This document shows positions 51,112 to 61,259 of a stretch of 64,000 nucleotides of DNA, piece after piece. Source of the stretch: Cellulophaga sp. 20_2_10 (GTDB lineage Bacteria > Bacteroidota > Bacteroidia > Flavobacteriales > Flavobacteriaceae); NCBI RefSeq assembly GCF_023476645.1, contig NZ_JAMCOJ010000001.1:620001-684000 (forward strand). The letters run 5' to 3'. Each line of letters starts with the position of its first letter. Positions within the stretch are counted from its first letter, which is position 1. The notes below the pieces were generated by a model, which saw only the letters and a program-made list of their open reading frames with translations, was not told the origin of the DNA and did no database searches. The translations under genes and the position numbers were made by a program.

Positions 51112-53541
51112 ATGAGAAACATACCATTGTTCGCTTTTTTACTCCTTTCTATTTTAGGCAACTCACAAGAGATAAAACCAAGTGAAAACCTACAAAATAT
51201 TAAAATCACCGGTATTGTTAAAGATAGTAACACCAATAAACCATTAGAATACGCTACCTTAATTTTACAAGACCCTAATAACCCTAATTTTATTTCTGGA
51301 GGGGTTACAAATAAAAACGGAAAGTTTGCAATAGAAATTCCAAGTGGCACATACCATTTAAAAGTAGAATATCTAAGCTATAAGGTAATTAACCTAAATA
51401 ACCTGGATTTAAGTTCCTCTAAAAACTTAGGAGAAATTAAATTAGAAGCAGACGTAGAAAAATTAAATGAAGTTGAACTTATTGCCGAAAAAACAACGGT
51501 AGAATTAAGACTAGATAAAAAGATATACAATGTAGGTAAAGATCTAGCCCTAAACGGTGGTTCTGCATCAGACGTGCTTAACAATATACCTTCCGTTTCA
51601 GTAGACCCAGAAGGATCTATTAGTTTAAGAGGAAATAATAATGTAAAAATACTGATTAACGGTAAGCCTTCTACCCTTTCTGGTATTAGTCCGGAAGCCC
51701 TAAAACAAATGCCCGTAAGTACAATAGATAAGGTGGAAGTTATTACAAACCCATCCTCTAAATATAGTTCTTCTGGTACAGCGGGAATTTTAAATATCAT
51801 TTTAAGAAAATCTAAAAAAGCAGGGCTCAATGGCTCTATCACAGCTACTGCTAAAGATCCTGAATATTATAAAGTTGGCCTTTCTTTGGGTTTAAAAAAG
51901 AAGTTGTTTACTCTATTTTCTAATGTAACTTATACAGACAGAGAAAGACCTGGCTATTCATTATTTAACAATGATTTTTTTGACATTAATAACACGAGCA
52001 CCGGCTACGAAAATGAATATAGATCTTTAGACAGAAACTATAAGAATCTTACAGTAAGCTCTGGAATAGAACTTGCACTAAATGAAAGTACAAGTATTAC
52101 GAACTCTGTAGCTTACAAAAAATCTTCAGGCTTGCATGCTACAGGTATAACCTTAAATAATTTTAATGTTTTATCTAACTCCCTTATCAACAGAACTAGA
52201 AATACACTAGAGGATAGCGATGAAGAAAATATTAGTTATTCGGTAAACTATAAAAGAAAATTTAATTCTAAAGGGCATAATTTAACTGCAGATTACCGCT
52301 ACTCTAGGAACAACGAACTAGAAGACAGGGAAATTAACGAAAAAATAGTTTCTAGTACTATTTTTATGCTTGATGAAGCAATGACTCACGATCATCAAAT
52401 AAGTCAGCTTGCACAAGTAGATTACACATTACCTTTTGGAAAAGACTATAACTCTAAGTTAGAAATTGGGTACAGAGGTGTTTTTGACAATTACAATATA
52501 GATTATACAGAAGGCTCCATTATAAACAATCAGTTTATTAAAAATACGATGTATAGCAACAACCTAGTTTACAATCAAGATGTAAATGCAGGATATTTAC
52601 AGTTTGCACAAGGTTTTAATAAGCTAACAGCTTCTTTAGGTGTACGCGTAGAGCATACAGATGTTTCTGTGTTATTAACTAACTTAAACACTACAGCCGC
52701 AACATCTTACATCAATTGGTTCCCATCTCTATTTTTAAGTTATGAGTTTACTTCTAAAGAAAAAATAGGTTTAAATTATAGCAAAAGAATAGACAGGCCT
52801 ACAGCAGGCAACTTAAATCCTTTTCCTAACAGAGTTAGTAAAACCAACTTGTTTTATGGCAACCCAGATTTAGACCCAATGTTTACCAATTCGTTTGAGT
52901 TTAACTATATAAACAAATGGAATAAAGTAACATTTAACTCGGCCTTATTCTACTCTAAAACTGAGGATGTAATACATAATGTTGTTATAGAAACAGGAGA
53001 AACAGAAACTATTACAGCCAATAGCGGCAGCATCTCTACTCCTATAATTGCTAAAACCAAAAGAAATATAGCACAAGAAGATAGACTTGGTTTAGACGCA
53101 ACAGTTACTTATGTACCTCTAAAAAAATGGCGTTTATCCGTAAATTTATTTATGTACAACCAAAATTTAACGGGGAACTATACGTATACAGATAGCAACA
53201 ACCAATTAGTTCATGTAGATTTTAACGCAGACCAATTTAGATGGACGAGTAGTTTAAGTGTAAAATTGCCGCTACCCTATGCTGTTAATTTTCAGACAAA
53301 TTACTATTATGTGGGTGCAGATAACAACTCGCAAACAAAAACAAAAGCTTTAAATAGGTTAGATATTGCTTTTAGCAAAAATATTATTAAAAATAGAGCA
53401 TCTATAGCTATAGGAGTTACAGATATATTTAATGCTTACCGAAGGTATTCTACTAGTAATTTAGAAAATTCTACTTCTTATAACGAGCTTCAATCAGACC
53501 AAAGAAACCTAAGAGCCACTTTTACATATAAATTTGACTAG
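51112..53541 (+). CDS. Outer-membrane beta-barrel receptor, TonB-dependent-like (copy 2)
   Basis: An 809-residue paralogue of the receptor at 47996, with the same order: signal peptide, CarboxypepD_reg-like domain (IKITGIVKDSNTNKPLEYATLIL), plug (KKIYNVGKDLALNGGSASDVLNNIPSV) and a beta-barrel ending ATFTYKFD with a C-terminal aromatic residue near the end, as usual for insertion by BAM. It lacks the hydrophilic tail of copy 1 and the Spy-like partner gene. The barrel is more divergent than the N-terminus, suggesting a different ligand after duplication. Confidence 0.92.
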   Translation: MRNIPLFAFLLLSILGNSQEIKPSENLQNIKITGIVKDSNTNKPLEYATLILQDPNNPNFISGGVTNKNGKFAIEIPSGTYHLKVEYLSYKVINLNNLDLSSSKNLGEIKLEADVEKLNEVELIAEKTTVELRLDKKIYNVGKDLALNGGSASDVLNNIPSVSVDPEGSISLRGNNNVKILINGKPSTLSGISPEALKQMPVSTIDKVEVITNPSSKYSSSGTAGILNIILRKSKKAGLNGSITATAKDPEYYKVGLSLGLKKKLFTLFSNVTYTDRERPGYSLFNNDFFDINNTSTGYENEYRSLDRNYKNLTVSSGIELALNESTSITNSVAYKKSSGLHATGITLNNFNVLSNSLINRTRNTLEDSDEENISYSVNYKRKFNSKGHNLTADYRYSRNNELEDREINEKIVSSTIFMLDEAMTHDHQISQLAQVDYTLPFGKDYNSKLEIGYRGVFDNYNIDYTEGSIINNQFIKNTMYSNNLVYNQDVNAGYLQFAQGFNKLTASLGVRVEHTDVSVLLTNLNTTAATSYINWFPSLFLSYEFTSKEKIGLNYSKRIDRPTAGNLNPFPNRVSKTNLFYGNPDLDPMFTNSFEFNYINKWNKVTFNSALFYSKTEDVIHNVVIETGETETITANSGSISTPIIAKTKRNIAQEDRLGLDATVTYVPLKKWRLSVNLFMYNQNLTGNYTYTDSNNQLVHVDFNADQFRWTSSLSVKLPLPYAVNFQTNYYYVGADNNSQTKTKALNRLDIAFSKNIIKNRASIAIGVTDIFNAYRRYSTSNLENSTSYNELQSDQRNLRATFTYKFD

Positions 53542-53561
53542 ATCGCTTTCTTTTTTTAGCT

Positions 53562-53602
53562 AAACACCTACCAAAGCAAATATTACAGAAATAGGTGTTT
53601 TT
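53562..53602 (+). terminator. Possible terminator of receptor copy 2
   Basis: A 9-bp stem (53562-53570 and 53592-53600) with a 21-base loop, followed by few T. Weak. Confidence 0.5.
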
Positions 53603-53630
53603 AATAGGTTAAAATAATTCTTCAAAATTG

Positions 53631-53638
53631 TATCTTTG
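53631..53638 (+). promoter_or_regulatory. -7 box of fumC
   Basis: TATCTTTG matches TAnnTTTG, 21 bases before the ATG at 53660. A -33 TTG at regular spacing is not clear. Confidence 0.5.
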
Positions 53639-53659
53639 TATCTATAAAAAATTAGTATA

Positions 53660-55057
53660 ATGAGCTTTAGAATAGAAAAAGATACAATGGGTAACGTAGA
53701 AGTACCTGCTGATAAATATTGGGGAGCGCAAACAGAACGCTCTAGAAACAATTTTAAAATTGGACCTGCTGCCTCTATGCCTTTAGACATAGTTTATGGT
53801 TTTGCCTATTTAAAAAAGGCTGCTGCATATACCAATTGTGAATTAGGAGTATTAACTGAAGAAAAAAGAGATTTAATTGCACAAGTATGTGATGAGATTT
53901 TGACGGGTAAGCACAACGATCAATTTCCTTTAGTAATTTGGCAAACAGGCTCTGGTACACAGAGTAATATGAATGTGAATGAGGTTGTTGCTAACAGAGC
54001 TCATGAAATAGCTGGTAAAGTTATTGGTGAAGGCGAAAAAACAATACAACCTAACGATGATGTTAACAAATCACAATCATCTAACGATACGTTCCCTACT
54101 GGTATGCACATTGCTGCCTATAAAAAAATTGTAGAAAACACTATTCCAGGAGTAAAACAACTTAGAGATACATTAGAGAAGAAATCTAAAGAATTTGCTA
54201 CTGTTGTAAAAATAGGACGTACACACTTAATGGATGCTACTCCCTTAACTTTAGGTCAAGAATTTTCTGGTTACGTATCTCAATTAAGCCACGGTTTAAA
54301 AGCTTTAGAAAATACATTACCACATTTAAGTGAGCTTGCTCTTGGTGGTACTGCTGTTGGTACAGGATTAAATACTCCTGCCGGTTATGATGTCCTTGTT
54401 GCAAAATACATTGCAGAATTTACGGGATTACCATTTATAACAGCAGAAAATAAGTTTGAAGCTTTAGCTGCGCATGATGCAATTGTAGAAAGCCACGGAG
54501 CCTTAAAACAATTAGCTGTTTCTTTAAATAAAATTGCAAACGATATTAGAATGATGGCTTCTGGTCCACGTTCTGGAATTGGCGAAATAGTTATACCTGC
54601 TAACGAACCTGGAAGTTCTATTATGCCAGGAAAAGTTAACCCAACACAATGTGAAGCCATAACAATGGTTTGTGCACAGGTTATGGGTAACGATGTTGCT
54701 ATTTCTGTTGGTGGTACACAAGGTCATTACGAGCTTAATGTATTTAAACCAATGATGGCTGCTAACATATTACAATCTGCTCAATTAATTGGCGATGCTT
54801 GTGTAAGTTTTGATATTAATTGTGTTGCTGGCATAGAGCCTAATCACGCAATAATTAAAGAGTTACTAAACAATTCATTAATGCTTGTAACCGCTTTAAA
54901 TACTAAAATTGGGTACTATAAAGCTGCTGAAATTGCAAACACCGCACACAAGAATGGTACAACCTTAAAAGAAGAAGCTATTAATTTAGGGTACGTAACT
55001 GCAGAACAATATGATGACTGGGTAAAGCCAGAAGAAATGGTTGGTTCTTTAAAATAA
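53660..55057 (+). CDS. fumC: Class II fumarate hydratase
   Basis: A 465-residue fumarase of the aspartase/fumarase superfamily, hydrating fumarate to malate in the TCA cycle without a metal cluster. Motifs: [76 protein letters not shown] and the superfamily signature [15 protein letters not shown]. Aspartate ammonia-lyase is close, but [10 protein letters not shown] and SSNDTFPT favour FumC. It also links to fumarate released by fumarylacetoacetase. Confidence 0.96.
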   Translation: MSFRIEKDTMGNVEVPADKYWGAQTERSRNNFKIGPAASMPLDIVYGFAYLKKAAAYTNCELGVLTEEKRDLIAQVCDEILTGKHNDQFPLVIWQTGSGTQSNMNVNEVVANRAHEIAGKVIGEGEKTIQPNDDVNKSQSSNDTFPTGMHIAAYKKIVENTIPGVKQLRDTLEKKSKEFATVVKIGRTHLMDATPLTLGQEFSGYVSQLSHGLKALENTLPHLSELALGGTAVGTGLNTPAGYDVLVAKYIAEFTGLPFITAENKFEALAAHDAIVESHGALKQLAVSLNKIANDIRMMASGPRSGIGEIVIPANEPGSSIMPGKVNPTQCEAITMVCAQVMGNDVAISVGGTQGHYELNVFKPMMAANILQSAQLIGDACVSFDINCVAGIEPNHAIIKELLNNSLMLVTALNTKIGYYKAAEIANTAHKNGTTLKEEAINLGYVTAEQYDDWVKPEEMVGSLK

Positions 55058-55080
55058 AAAATCAATTACCTCTAAAAACA

Positions 55081-55112
55081 AAAAAGGTGCAATCTAAAGA
55101 TTGCACCTTTTT
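55081..55112. terminator. Bidirectional terminator after fumC
   Basis: A perfect 14-bp stem (55081-55094 and 55099-55112, loop TAAA) with A- and T-runs, between convergent genes ending at 55057 and 55132. Confidence 0.9.
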
Positions 55113-55131
55113 TTATATGTATTATTTAGGT

Positions 55132-56019
55132 CTATTTAAGAGTAAACTCGCTCTTACCTAATATCTTCAATTTAGAATCATAAACAATAGCCATATAATT
55201 TCCTTTTTGAAAATCACCTACTGGTTTGTTTACGTAATCACAAATATCTAATGTTCTGTTTTCGTAATAAAAAGCAGTTGCTTTACTAAAAGTTAAAGAT
55301 GCACCACCTTCGTTAGATTTAGTAGTTCCTTCTCCTAAAACATTTCCTTGAGGATCTAATACTTCTAAATAAAATTCTCTATCACCAGCTTGTGCAATTG
55401 CATTATCTGCAACTGTAAAACAAATTTTAAGCTTGTCTGCTCTACCTGCTCTAGTCGTAGAAACTAATTTACCACTACCACGTTCTTTTACTGCATCTAC
55501 AGAAAATTTAGCTAAGTTTAATGCAGAACCTTTTTCTACTGCATCAGCCAACTGCGTATTTTGTACTACTAAAGAATCATTAAAAACAGTTTGTTTAGAT
55601 AACTCTTGGTATGTACTATCTCTTTCCATTGCTAACATCGAGTTAGATGTAGTTAAAGAATCTACTTTTCTAAGTAAAAAAGCTCTTTCTTTCTTTAACA
55701 AATCTACTTGTCTTCTGTATCTAGATAAAGAAGATATGTCTGTCTTCATTGTTTTAACAGAATCAATGTATTTCGCAATTCTATCTCTAGCTTCTACCAA
55801 TTCTTCATTTGTAGCATTGCTCTCCATAATAGCTTTATCATACTCAGACTGTAAGCTAGTTAAATCATTAACTACATATTCTTTCTCTTGTGTTAAAACA
55901 GTTTTGGTTCTTTCTCTGTCTTTATACAATGATACTGTGTAGGCTATAGAACCTAACAATCCCACTCCCAATAAAACAGCAAGTACCTTTAATCCCGTAT
56001 TACTCTTTTTCTCACTCAT
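55132..56019 (-). CDS. Membrane-anchored coiled-coil protein
   Basis: A 295-residue protein: short basic N-terminus, one transmembrane helix (about 10-30, VLAVLLGVGLLGSIAYTVSLY), a long coiled coil (about 35-165, rich in Glu, Leu and Lys) and a C-terminal beta domain of about 120 residues (KLKICFTVADNAIAQAGDREFYLEVLDPQGNVLGEG). Architecture fits an inner-membrane protein projecting into the periplasm. The upstream region contains three TGGTTTA repeats. Conserved in Flavobacteriaceae; function unknown. Confidence 0.8.
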   Translation of the reverse strand: MSEKKSNTGLKVLAVLLGVGLLGSIAYTVSLYKDRERTKTVLTQEKEYVVNDLTSLQSEYDKAIMESNATNEELVEARDRIAKYIDSVKTMKTDISSLSRYRRQVDLLKKERAFLLRKVDSLTTSNSMLAMERDSTYQELSKQTVFNDSLVVQNTQLADAVEKGSALNLAKFSVDAVKERGSGKLVSTTRAGRADKLKICFTVADNAIAQAGDREFYLEVLDPQGNVLGEGTTKSNEGGASLTFSKATAFYYENRTLDICDYVNKPVGDFQKGNYMAIVYDSKLKILGKSEFTLK

Positions 56020-56184
56020 AACAATACTATTAATTCAGTTTAATTTATTAACTTGACTTAAGCTAATCTTTTTGGTTTAGTTTATATACGTTTTGGTTTA
56101 ACATTTAGATTATATCCCCCCTAAAAACTGGTTTAAGGTAAAGTTTAATCGTCTAACGGAAACAACTGCTTAAAATTATACTTT

Positions 56185-56655
56185 ATGATAAATAATTTAA
56201 CATTTATTCCCTATCAGCCAAAATACGCTAAAACCTTTAAAAAACTAAATTTAGAGTGGATAAAAAAGTTTTTTGAAGTAGAAGAAAAAGACATTGAACT
56301 CTTAGACAAGTGCGAAGAGAATATTATAAATAAAGGAGGTTACATTTTTTTTGCTAAAATTGATAAAACTATTGTGGGCTGCTTAGCCTATATTAAGATT
56401 GAAGACAACGTATACGAACTTGGCAAAATGGCAGTAGCAGAAGATCACCAAGGAAAGCGAATAGGACAAGCACTTTTAAATTACGCCATAGATTTTGCAA
56501 AAAAAGAACAATGGAGCAAGGTCATTTTATACTCTAGCATAAAACTTAAAAATGCCTTACACATTTATAAAAAAATGGGGTTTATAGAAATCCCTATAGA
56601 GCCAGATGTTGTCTATAAAAGGAGTAGCATTAAAATGGAACTTCATCTAAACTAA
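56185..56655 (+). CDS. GNAT-family N-acetyltransferase
   Basis: A 156-residue acetyltransferase. The acetyl-CoA site is KMAVAEDHQGKRIGQALLNYAIDFAKKEQWSKVILYSS, and the C-terminal HIYKKMGFIEIPIEPDVVYKRSSIKMEL is typical of the group that contains MarR-associated and amino-acid acetyltransferases. Substrate unknown. It is divergent from the coiled-coil gene and convergent with YtxJ. Confidence 0.88.
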   Translation: MINNLTFIPYQPKYAKTFKKLNLEWIKKFFEVEEKDIELLDKCEENIINKGGYIFFAKIDKTIVGCLAYIKIEDNVYELGKMAVAEDHQGKRIGQALLNYAIDFAKKEQWSKVILYSSIKLKNALHIYKKMGFIEIPIEPDVVYKRSSIKMELHLN

Positions 56656-56694
56656 GCAAGAAGTACATTCTTAACCTTAATTTAAGAATACAAA

Positions 56695-56726
56695 AAAAAA
56701 GCCCTTGCGCATGCAGGGGCTTTTTT
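56695..56726. terminator. Bidirectional terminator
   Basis: An 8-bp GC-rich stem with one G-T pair (56701-56708 and 56713-56720, loop GCAT) flanked by A-run and T-run; between convergent genes ending at 56655 and 56750. Confidence 0.88.
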
Positions 56727-56749
56727 AAGTTTAAAAGATAGCTCTTCTT

Positions 56750-57139
56750 TTAAATGTATTTCTCTAAATGCAATTCGTTTATACTACCATGAGATGCATT
56801 AGCCACTGCTACACCGTTTTTAACCACTATTAATTGTGGCGATTGATGCATCACCTGAAATTTGTACCCCGTTTCATTAGAAACCTCTCTGTATTGTAAT
56901 AAATCTAGATAATACAAATCTACCTGTTCTTCTGTATAGTCATAAGTATCTCTAAACATTTTAATAACCATACGGCTAATACCACAACTGGTAGAGTGCT
57001 TAAAAATAATTTGCGTTTTAGTTTTAGATTTTGTTTCAATCTCTTTTAACTGCTCCACAGTAGTTAAAGGAATCCAAGGCAGCTGCTTCTCCTCTTTTTT
57101 TTCTCCATTACCACCAAATAAACCTGTAAATAATCCCAT
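56750..57139 (-). CDS. ytxJ: Bacillithiol-system redox-active protein YtxJ
   Basis: A 129-residue thioredoxin-fold monothiol protein of the YtxJ family: FKHSTSCGISRMVIKMF with a single active Cys (SCGISR), YYLDLLQYREVSNETGYKFQVMHQSPQLIVVKNG and the cis-Pro in QSPQL. In Bacillus and Bacteroidota the family is tied to bacillithiol chemistry, perhaps acting as a bacilliredoxin. An N-terminal Gly/Lys stretch (GLFGGNGEKKEEKQ) precedes the fold. No bacillithiol biosynthesis gene is in the window. Confidence 0.92.
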   Translation of the reverse strand: MGLFTGLFGGNGEKKEEKQLPWIPLTTVEQLKEIETKSKTKTQIIFKHSTSCGISRMVIKMFRDTYDYTEEQVDLYYLDLLQYREVSNETGYKFQVMHQSPQLIVVKNGVAVANASHGSINELHLEKYI

Positions 57140-57235
57140 TATAATTCTTAAATTTATAGTTAAGTCGATCTAATTGCCTAAACTTACAACTGACTAAATG
57201 TCTTGCTTAATCGAATAAAAACAGCCATTTTGTCT

Positions 57236-57243
57236 TACGTTTG
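57236..57243 (+). promoter_or_regulatory. -7 box upstream of clpB
   Basis: TACGTTTG fits TAnnTTTG, but I see no -33 TTG at 17-23 bases. Initiation would fall just before the -24/-12-like element at 57247. Confidence 0.35.
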
Positions 57244-57246
57244 TGT

Positions 57247-57266
57247 TTGGTAAGGTAATTGTCTTT
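57247..57266 (+). promoter_or_regulatory. Possible -24/-12-like element before clpB
   Basis: TTGGTAAGGTAATTGTCTTT shares TTGG-A and TTGTCTTT with the element in front of dnaK, at a similar distance (41 bases to the ATG here, 47 there). GG and GT are 10 bases apart. Confidence 0.3.
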
Positions 57267-57307
57267 TATCTTGTAAAAATACTAATACTCTAAAAAATAC
57301 AACATAT

Positions 57308-59896
57308 ATGAACATTAATAATTTCACAATAAAATCCCAAGAATCCTTACAGCAAGCACAATTACTTGCTCAAGAGCTTGGAAACCAGCAAATAGAGAAC
57401 GAACATTTATTTAAAGCGCTAATTAAGGTAGATGAAAACGTAATGCCTTTCATCCTAAAAAAGCTGAATGTAAACGTTGCGTTATTAACACAAATTATAG
57501 ACAAAGAGCTACAGAGTTTACCAAAAGTAACTGGCGGAGATATTATAATGTCTCGTGAAGCTGGTAAAACAGTTAACGAAGCTATCATTGTTGCTAAAAA
57601 AATGAATGATGAGTACGTATCTACCGAACACTTACTCTTAGCTGTTTTTAAATCTAAAAGTAAAATTTCTCAGATTCTAAAAGATCAAGGAGTAACAGAA
57701 AAAGATTTAACTGCTGCTATTACAGAATTAAGAAATGGCAACAACGTAACATCGCAAAGTGCAGAAGAAAACTATAATTCATTAGAAAAATATGCTAAAA
57801 ACTTAAACAGATTAGCAGATGAAGGTAAGTTAGACCCAGTAATTGGTAGAGATGAAGAAATACGTAGAGTATTGCAAATTTTATCTCGTAGAACAAAGAA
57901 CAATCCAATGTTAGTTGGTGAGCCAGGTGTTGGTAAAACCGCAATAGCAGAAGGAATTGCACACCGTATAATTCAAGGAGATATTCCTGAAAACTTAAAG
58001 GATAAAATTATTTATTCTTTAGATATGGGAGCACTAATTGCAGGTGCAAAATACAAAGGTGAATTCGAGGAAAGACTAAAGTCTGTTATTAAAGAGGTAA
58101 CATCTGCAGACGGACAAATAGTATTGTTTATAGATGAGATACACACACTTGTTGGTGCTGGTGGTGGAGATGGTGCAATGGATGCTGCTAACATTTTAAA
58201 ACCTGCTTTAGCCCGTGGAGAGTTACGCGCAATTGGTGCTACTACCCTAGACGAATATCAAAAGTATTTTGAAAAGGATAAAGCCCTAGAGCGTAGATTT
58301 CAGAAAATTGTAGTAGATGAGCCTAGTACAGAAAGTTCGATCTCTATTTTAAGGGGAATTAAAGAAAAGTATGAGGCACACCATAAAGTACGCATTAAAG
58401 ATGAGGCTGTAATTGGCGCCGTAGAATTATCTCAACGTTACATTACAAATAGATTTTTACCAGATAAGGCCATAGATTTAATGGACGAGGCTGCGGCTAA
58501 ATTACGAATGGAAATTAACTCTAAACCAGAAGAGTTAGATGTTTTAGATCGTAAAATAATGCAACTAGAAATAGAGATTGAGGCTATTAAAAGGGAAGAT
58601 GACAAGGATAAATTAAAGAGCCTAAACATAGATCTTGCTAATATTAAAGAAGAACGCAACGAAATTTTTGCCAAATGGGATAGCGAAAAAACAGTTGTAG
58701 ACAATATACAGCAAGTAAAACAAGATATAGAAAACTATAAGATAGAAGCAGAACGCGCAGAACGTAATGGTGATTATGGTAAAGTAGCAGAAATACGCTA
58801 CGGTAAAATTAAAGAATCGCAAGAGGCTTTAGAAAAACTGCAGAATACATTAGCAGAACAACAAAGTCACGGTACTTTAATACAAGAAGAAGTAACCTAT
58901 GAAGACATTGCTGATGTTGTAGCTAAATGGACAGGTATACCTGTAACCAAGATGCTAAAAAGCGAAAGAGAAAAGTTACTTGATCTTGAGTCCGTTTTAC
59001 ACAAACGTGTTGTTGGGCAAGAAGAAGCTATAGTAGCAGTGTCTGACGCCATTAGAAGAAGCAGGTCTGGCTTGCAAGATGCCAAACGCCCAATTGGTTC
59101 GTTCTTATTTTTAGGTACAACAGGTGTTGGTAAAACAGAATTGGCAAAAACACTAGCATCGTATTTATTTGATGACGAAAATGCATTGACTAGAATAGAT
59201 ATGAGTGAGTACCAAGAACGACACTCTGTAAGTAGATTGGTTGGTGCACCTCCGGGATACGTTGGTTATGATGAAGGCGGACAATTAACTGAAGCTGTTA
59301 GACGTAGACCTTATTCTGTTATATTGTTAGATGAAATAGAAAAAGCACATCCAGATACTTTTAATATTTTATTACAAGTGTTAGATGAAGGAAGACTAAC
59401 AGATAACAAAGGACGAGTAGCAGATTTTAAGAATACCATTATTATCATGACAAGTAATATAGGTAGTTCTATAATACAAGAAAGTTTTGACAAGCATAAA
59501 GATGCTATAAAAGCAACTGAAGCTGCAAAAGCAGATGTATTAGGATTATTAAGATCTAGTATTAGGCCAGAGTTTTTAAATAGAATAGATGATATTTTAA
59601 TGTTTACACCATTATCTAAAAAAGACATCATAAAAATTGTTCGTATACAATTAAATAGTCTTAAGAAATTGGTTGCAGAACAAAACATTACAATAGATGC
59701 TACAGATGAAGCTGTATTGTTTTTAGCAGACAAAGGTTACGATCCGCAATATGGAGCTAGACCCGTAAAAAGAACAATTCAGAAAGAAGTATTAAATAAC
59801 TTATCTAAAGAAATATTGGCTGGTAATGTAGCCACCGATAGCATTGTTTTAATAGATAGTTTTGATAATAAACTGGTATTTAGAAACGAGAAATAA
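57308..59896 (+). CDS. clpB: ATP-dependent disaggregase ClpB
   Basis: An 862-residue Hsp100 that, with DnaK, extracts proteins from aggregates. Domain order: N-terminal Clp_N repeats (1-150), AAA-1 with Walker [14 protein letters not shown], the middle coiled coil (about 400-525, [20 protein letters not shown] and on) that docks DnaK, AAA-2 with Walker [14 protein letters not shown], and the C-terminal small domain ([20 protein letters not shown]). Pore-loop motifs ([23 protein letters not shown]) are intact. No internal truncation. A terminator follows. Confidence 0.98.
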   Translation: MNINNFTIKSQESLQQAQLLAQELGNQQIENEHLFKALIKVDENVMPFILKKLNVNVALLTQIIDKELQSLPKVTGGDIIMSREAGKTVNEAIIVAKKMNDEYVSTEHLLLAVFKSKSKISQILKDQGVTEKDLTAAITELRNGNNVTSQSAEENYNSLEKYAKNLNRLADEGKLDPVIGRDEEIRRVLQILSRRTKNNPMLVGEPGVGKTAIAEGIAHRIIQGDIPENLKDKIIYSLDMGALIAGAKYKGEFEERLKSVIKEVTSADGQIVLFIDEIHTLVGAGGGDGAMDAANILKPALARGELRAIGATTLDEYQKYFEKDKALERRFQKIVVDEPSTESSISILRGIKEKYEAHHKVRIKDEAVIGAVELSQRYITNRFLPDKAIDLMDEAAAKLRMEINSKPEELDVLDRKIMQLEIEIEAIKREDDKDKLKSLNIDLANIKEERNEIFAKWDSEKTVVDNIQQVKQDIENYKIEAERAERNGDYGKVAEIRYGKIKESQEALEKLQNTLAEQQSHGTLIQEEVTYEDIADVVAKWTGIPVTKMLKSEREKLLDLESVLHKRVVGQEEAIVAVSDAIRRSRSGLQDAKRPIGSFLFLGTTGVGKTELAKTLASYLFDDENALTRIDMSEYQERHSVSRLVGAPPGYVGYDEGGQLTEAVRRRPYSVILLDEIEKAHPDTFNILLQVLDEGRLTDNKGRVADFKNTIIIMTSNIGSSIIQESFDKHKDAIKATEAAKADVLGLLRSSIRPEFLNRIDDILMFTPLSKKDIIKIVRIQLNSLKKLVAEQNITIDATDEAVLFLADKGYDPQYGARPVKRTIQKEVLNNLSKEILAGNVATDSIVLIDSFDNKLVFRNEK

Positions 59897-59916
59897 GAAA
59901 AAGTGACAAGAATAGT

Positions 59917-59946
59917 AAAAAAGCTTCCGTTAAGGGAGCTTTTTTT
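59917..59946 (+). terminator. clpB terminator
   Basis: A 12-bp A/T-flanked stem with one G-T pair (59917-59928 and 59934-59946, loop GTTAA) followed by T-run, 20 bases past the stop. Confidence 0.85.
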
Positions 59947-59969
59947 ATGGTTCTATTTTATAGATTTTA

Positions 59970-59977
59970 TATATTCG
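59970..59977 (+). promoter_or_regulatory. -7-like box before the TetR gene
   Basis: TATATTCG (one mismatch from TAnnTTTG) lies 20 bases before the ATG at 59998. Confidence 0.4.
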
Positions 59978-59997
59978 TAGAAACAACCAAGAAGCAT

Positions 59998-60594
59998 ATG
60001 TCCACTAAGGCAGAAAAAACTAAAGAATTCATAATAAAAACTTCTGCGCCAATATTTAGCAAGCAAGGCTATGTTGGTACAAGTATGAGCGATATTACCA
60101 AAGCAACTGGACTAACAAAAGGTGCTTTATATGGTAATTTTAAAAACAAAGAAGAAATAGCATTAGCTGCTTTTGAATACAATACAAACAAGCTTTTAGC
60201 TAAGATTGATGAGCGTTTAGAAATTGAAGGTAATTCTTTAGATAAAATATTCAGTTTAACAAGCTTCTACAGGCAATATGCCGTTTTTACATTAGATATG
60301 GGCGGCTGTCCAATAATTAATGTAGGTGTAGATGCAGAATACAACAACAAGACGTTATCTGGTGCAGCCAAAGAAATAGTACGTACCATAGAAGGTAAAA
60401 TAGCAGCAGTATTAGAAATAGGTGTAAATAACAATGAACTAAAACTACCTGTATCGCCCTTGCAATTTGCAAAACAGCTCTATACGATGTTACAAGGTTC
60501 TGTAGCTATGGCCACTGTTACTCAAGATCGCAAATACCTTTTAAATACGGTTACCTACATTAACCACCTTATAGAAAAAGAAGTTAAAATATAG
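59998..60594 (+). CDS. TetR/AcrR-family transcriptional regulator
   Basis: A 198-residue TetR-type repressor. The N-terminal helix-turn-helix is IIKTSAPIFSKQGYVGTSMSDITKATGLTKGALYGNFKNKEEIALAAFEY; the C-terminal ligand domain is of the TetR_C group common in Bacteroidota (MGGCPIINVGVDAEYNN). I place the start at 59998 (MSTKAEKT) because the open frame from 59947 overlaps the clpB terminator. Targets unknown. It is single, and divergence with a target gene is not seen. Confidence 0.9.
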   Translation: MSTKAEKTKEFIIKTSAPIFSKQGYVGTSMSDITKATGLTKGALYGNFKNKEEIALAAFEYNTNKLLAKIDERLEIEGNSLDKIFSLTSFYRQYAVFTLDMGGCPIINVGVDAEYNNKTLSGAAKEIVRTIEGKIAAVLEIGVNNNELKLPVSPLQFAKQLYTMLQGSVAMATVTQDRKYLLNTVTYINHLIEKEVKI

Positions 60595-60713
60595 ATTTTT
60601 CTATAATACCTTAAATACAAGCATACCCCTAACTTTTTAATAGAAAAGCAATATACTTTTCTACTAAAAATTAAGTTATACTACATACAACAACCTCAAT
60701 AATTTATTTTAAA

Positions 60714-61259
60714 ATGAAATTTATAAAATCTATTTTTTTAGTACTTCTATTCACAGGATTATTTAGCTGCAAAGACACAAAAGACGCACCAAAAGAAGAA
60801 CCAGCAGATAACACGGTATCTACCTTTTACTTTATAAGACACGCAGAAAAAGACAGATCTAATCAAGAAAACCAAGATCCAGAATTATCGCAACAAGGTT
60901 TGGGAAGGTCTATATTTTGGGCGAAAGCTTTTGAGCCTGTAGATTTTGATGCTATATACTCTACAGATTACCAAAGAACACAAATGACGGCAGCACCAAC
61001 AGCCATTCAAAAAAATATTACGGTAACTAGTTATGATCCTACTACAATAGATCCGCAACAGTTTGTTACAGATAATTTTGGTAAAAAAGTACTAGTTGTA
61101 GGGCATAGCAATACCATTAATCAATTTGTAAATGCTATTATTGGCGAAGAAAAATACCCACAGATAGACGATTATGATAACAGTGGCTTATATACCGTTA
61201 CAATTATTGGTGACCAAGCCACTGCTAGCAAACTTAATTTAGATATTAGTCGAGAGTAA
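60714..61259 (+). CDS. Lipoprotein histidine phosphatase (SixA/phosphoglycerate mutase-like)
   Basis: A 181-residue lipoprotein (lipobox LFSC) with a histidine phosphatase domain. The catalytic RHAEK (FYFIRHAEKDRS) is followed by LSQQGLGRSIFWAKAF, the second Arg in YSTDYQRTQMTAAP and the second His in LVVGHSNTINQFVNAI. Possibly a periplasm-facing phosphatase; substrate unknown. Its last 14 bases overlap the convergent DUF6503 gene. Confidence 0.9.
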   Translation: MKFIKSIFLVLLFTGLFSCKDTKDAPKEEPADNTVSTFYFIRHAEKDRSNQENQDPELSQQGLGRSIFWAKAFEPVDFDAIYSTDYQRTQMTAAPTAIQKNITVTSYDPTTIDPQQFVTDNFGKKVLVVGHSNTINQFVNAIIGEEKYPQIDDYDNSGLYTVTIIGDQATASKLNLDISRE

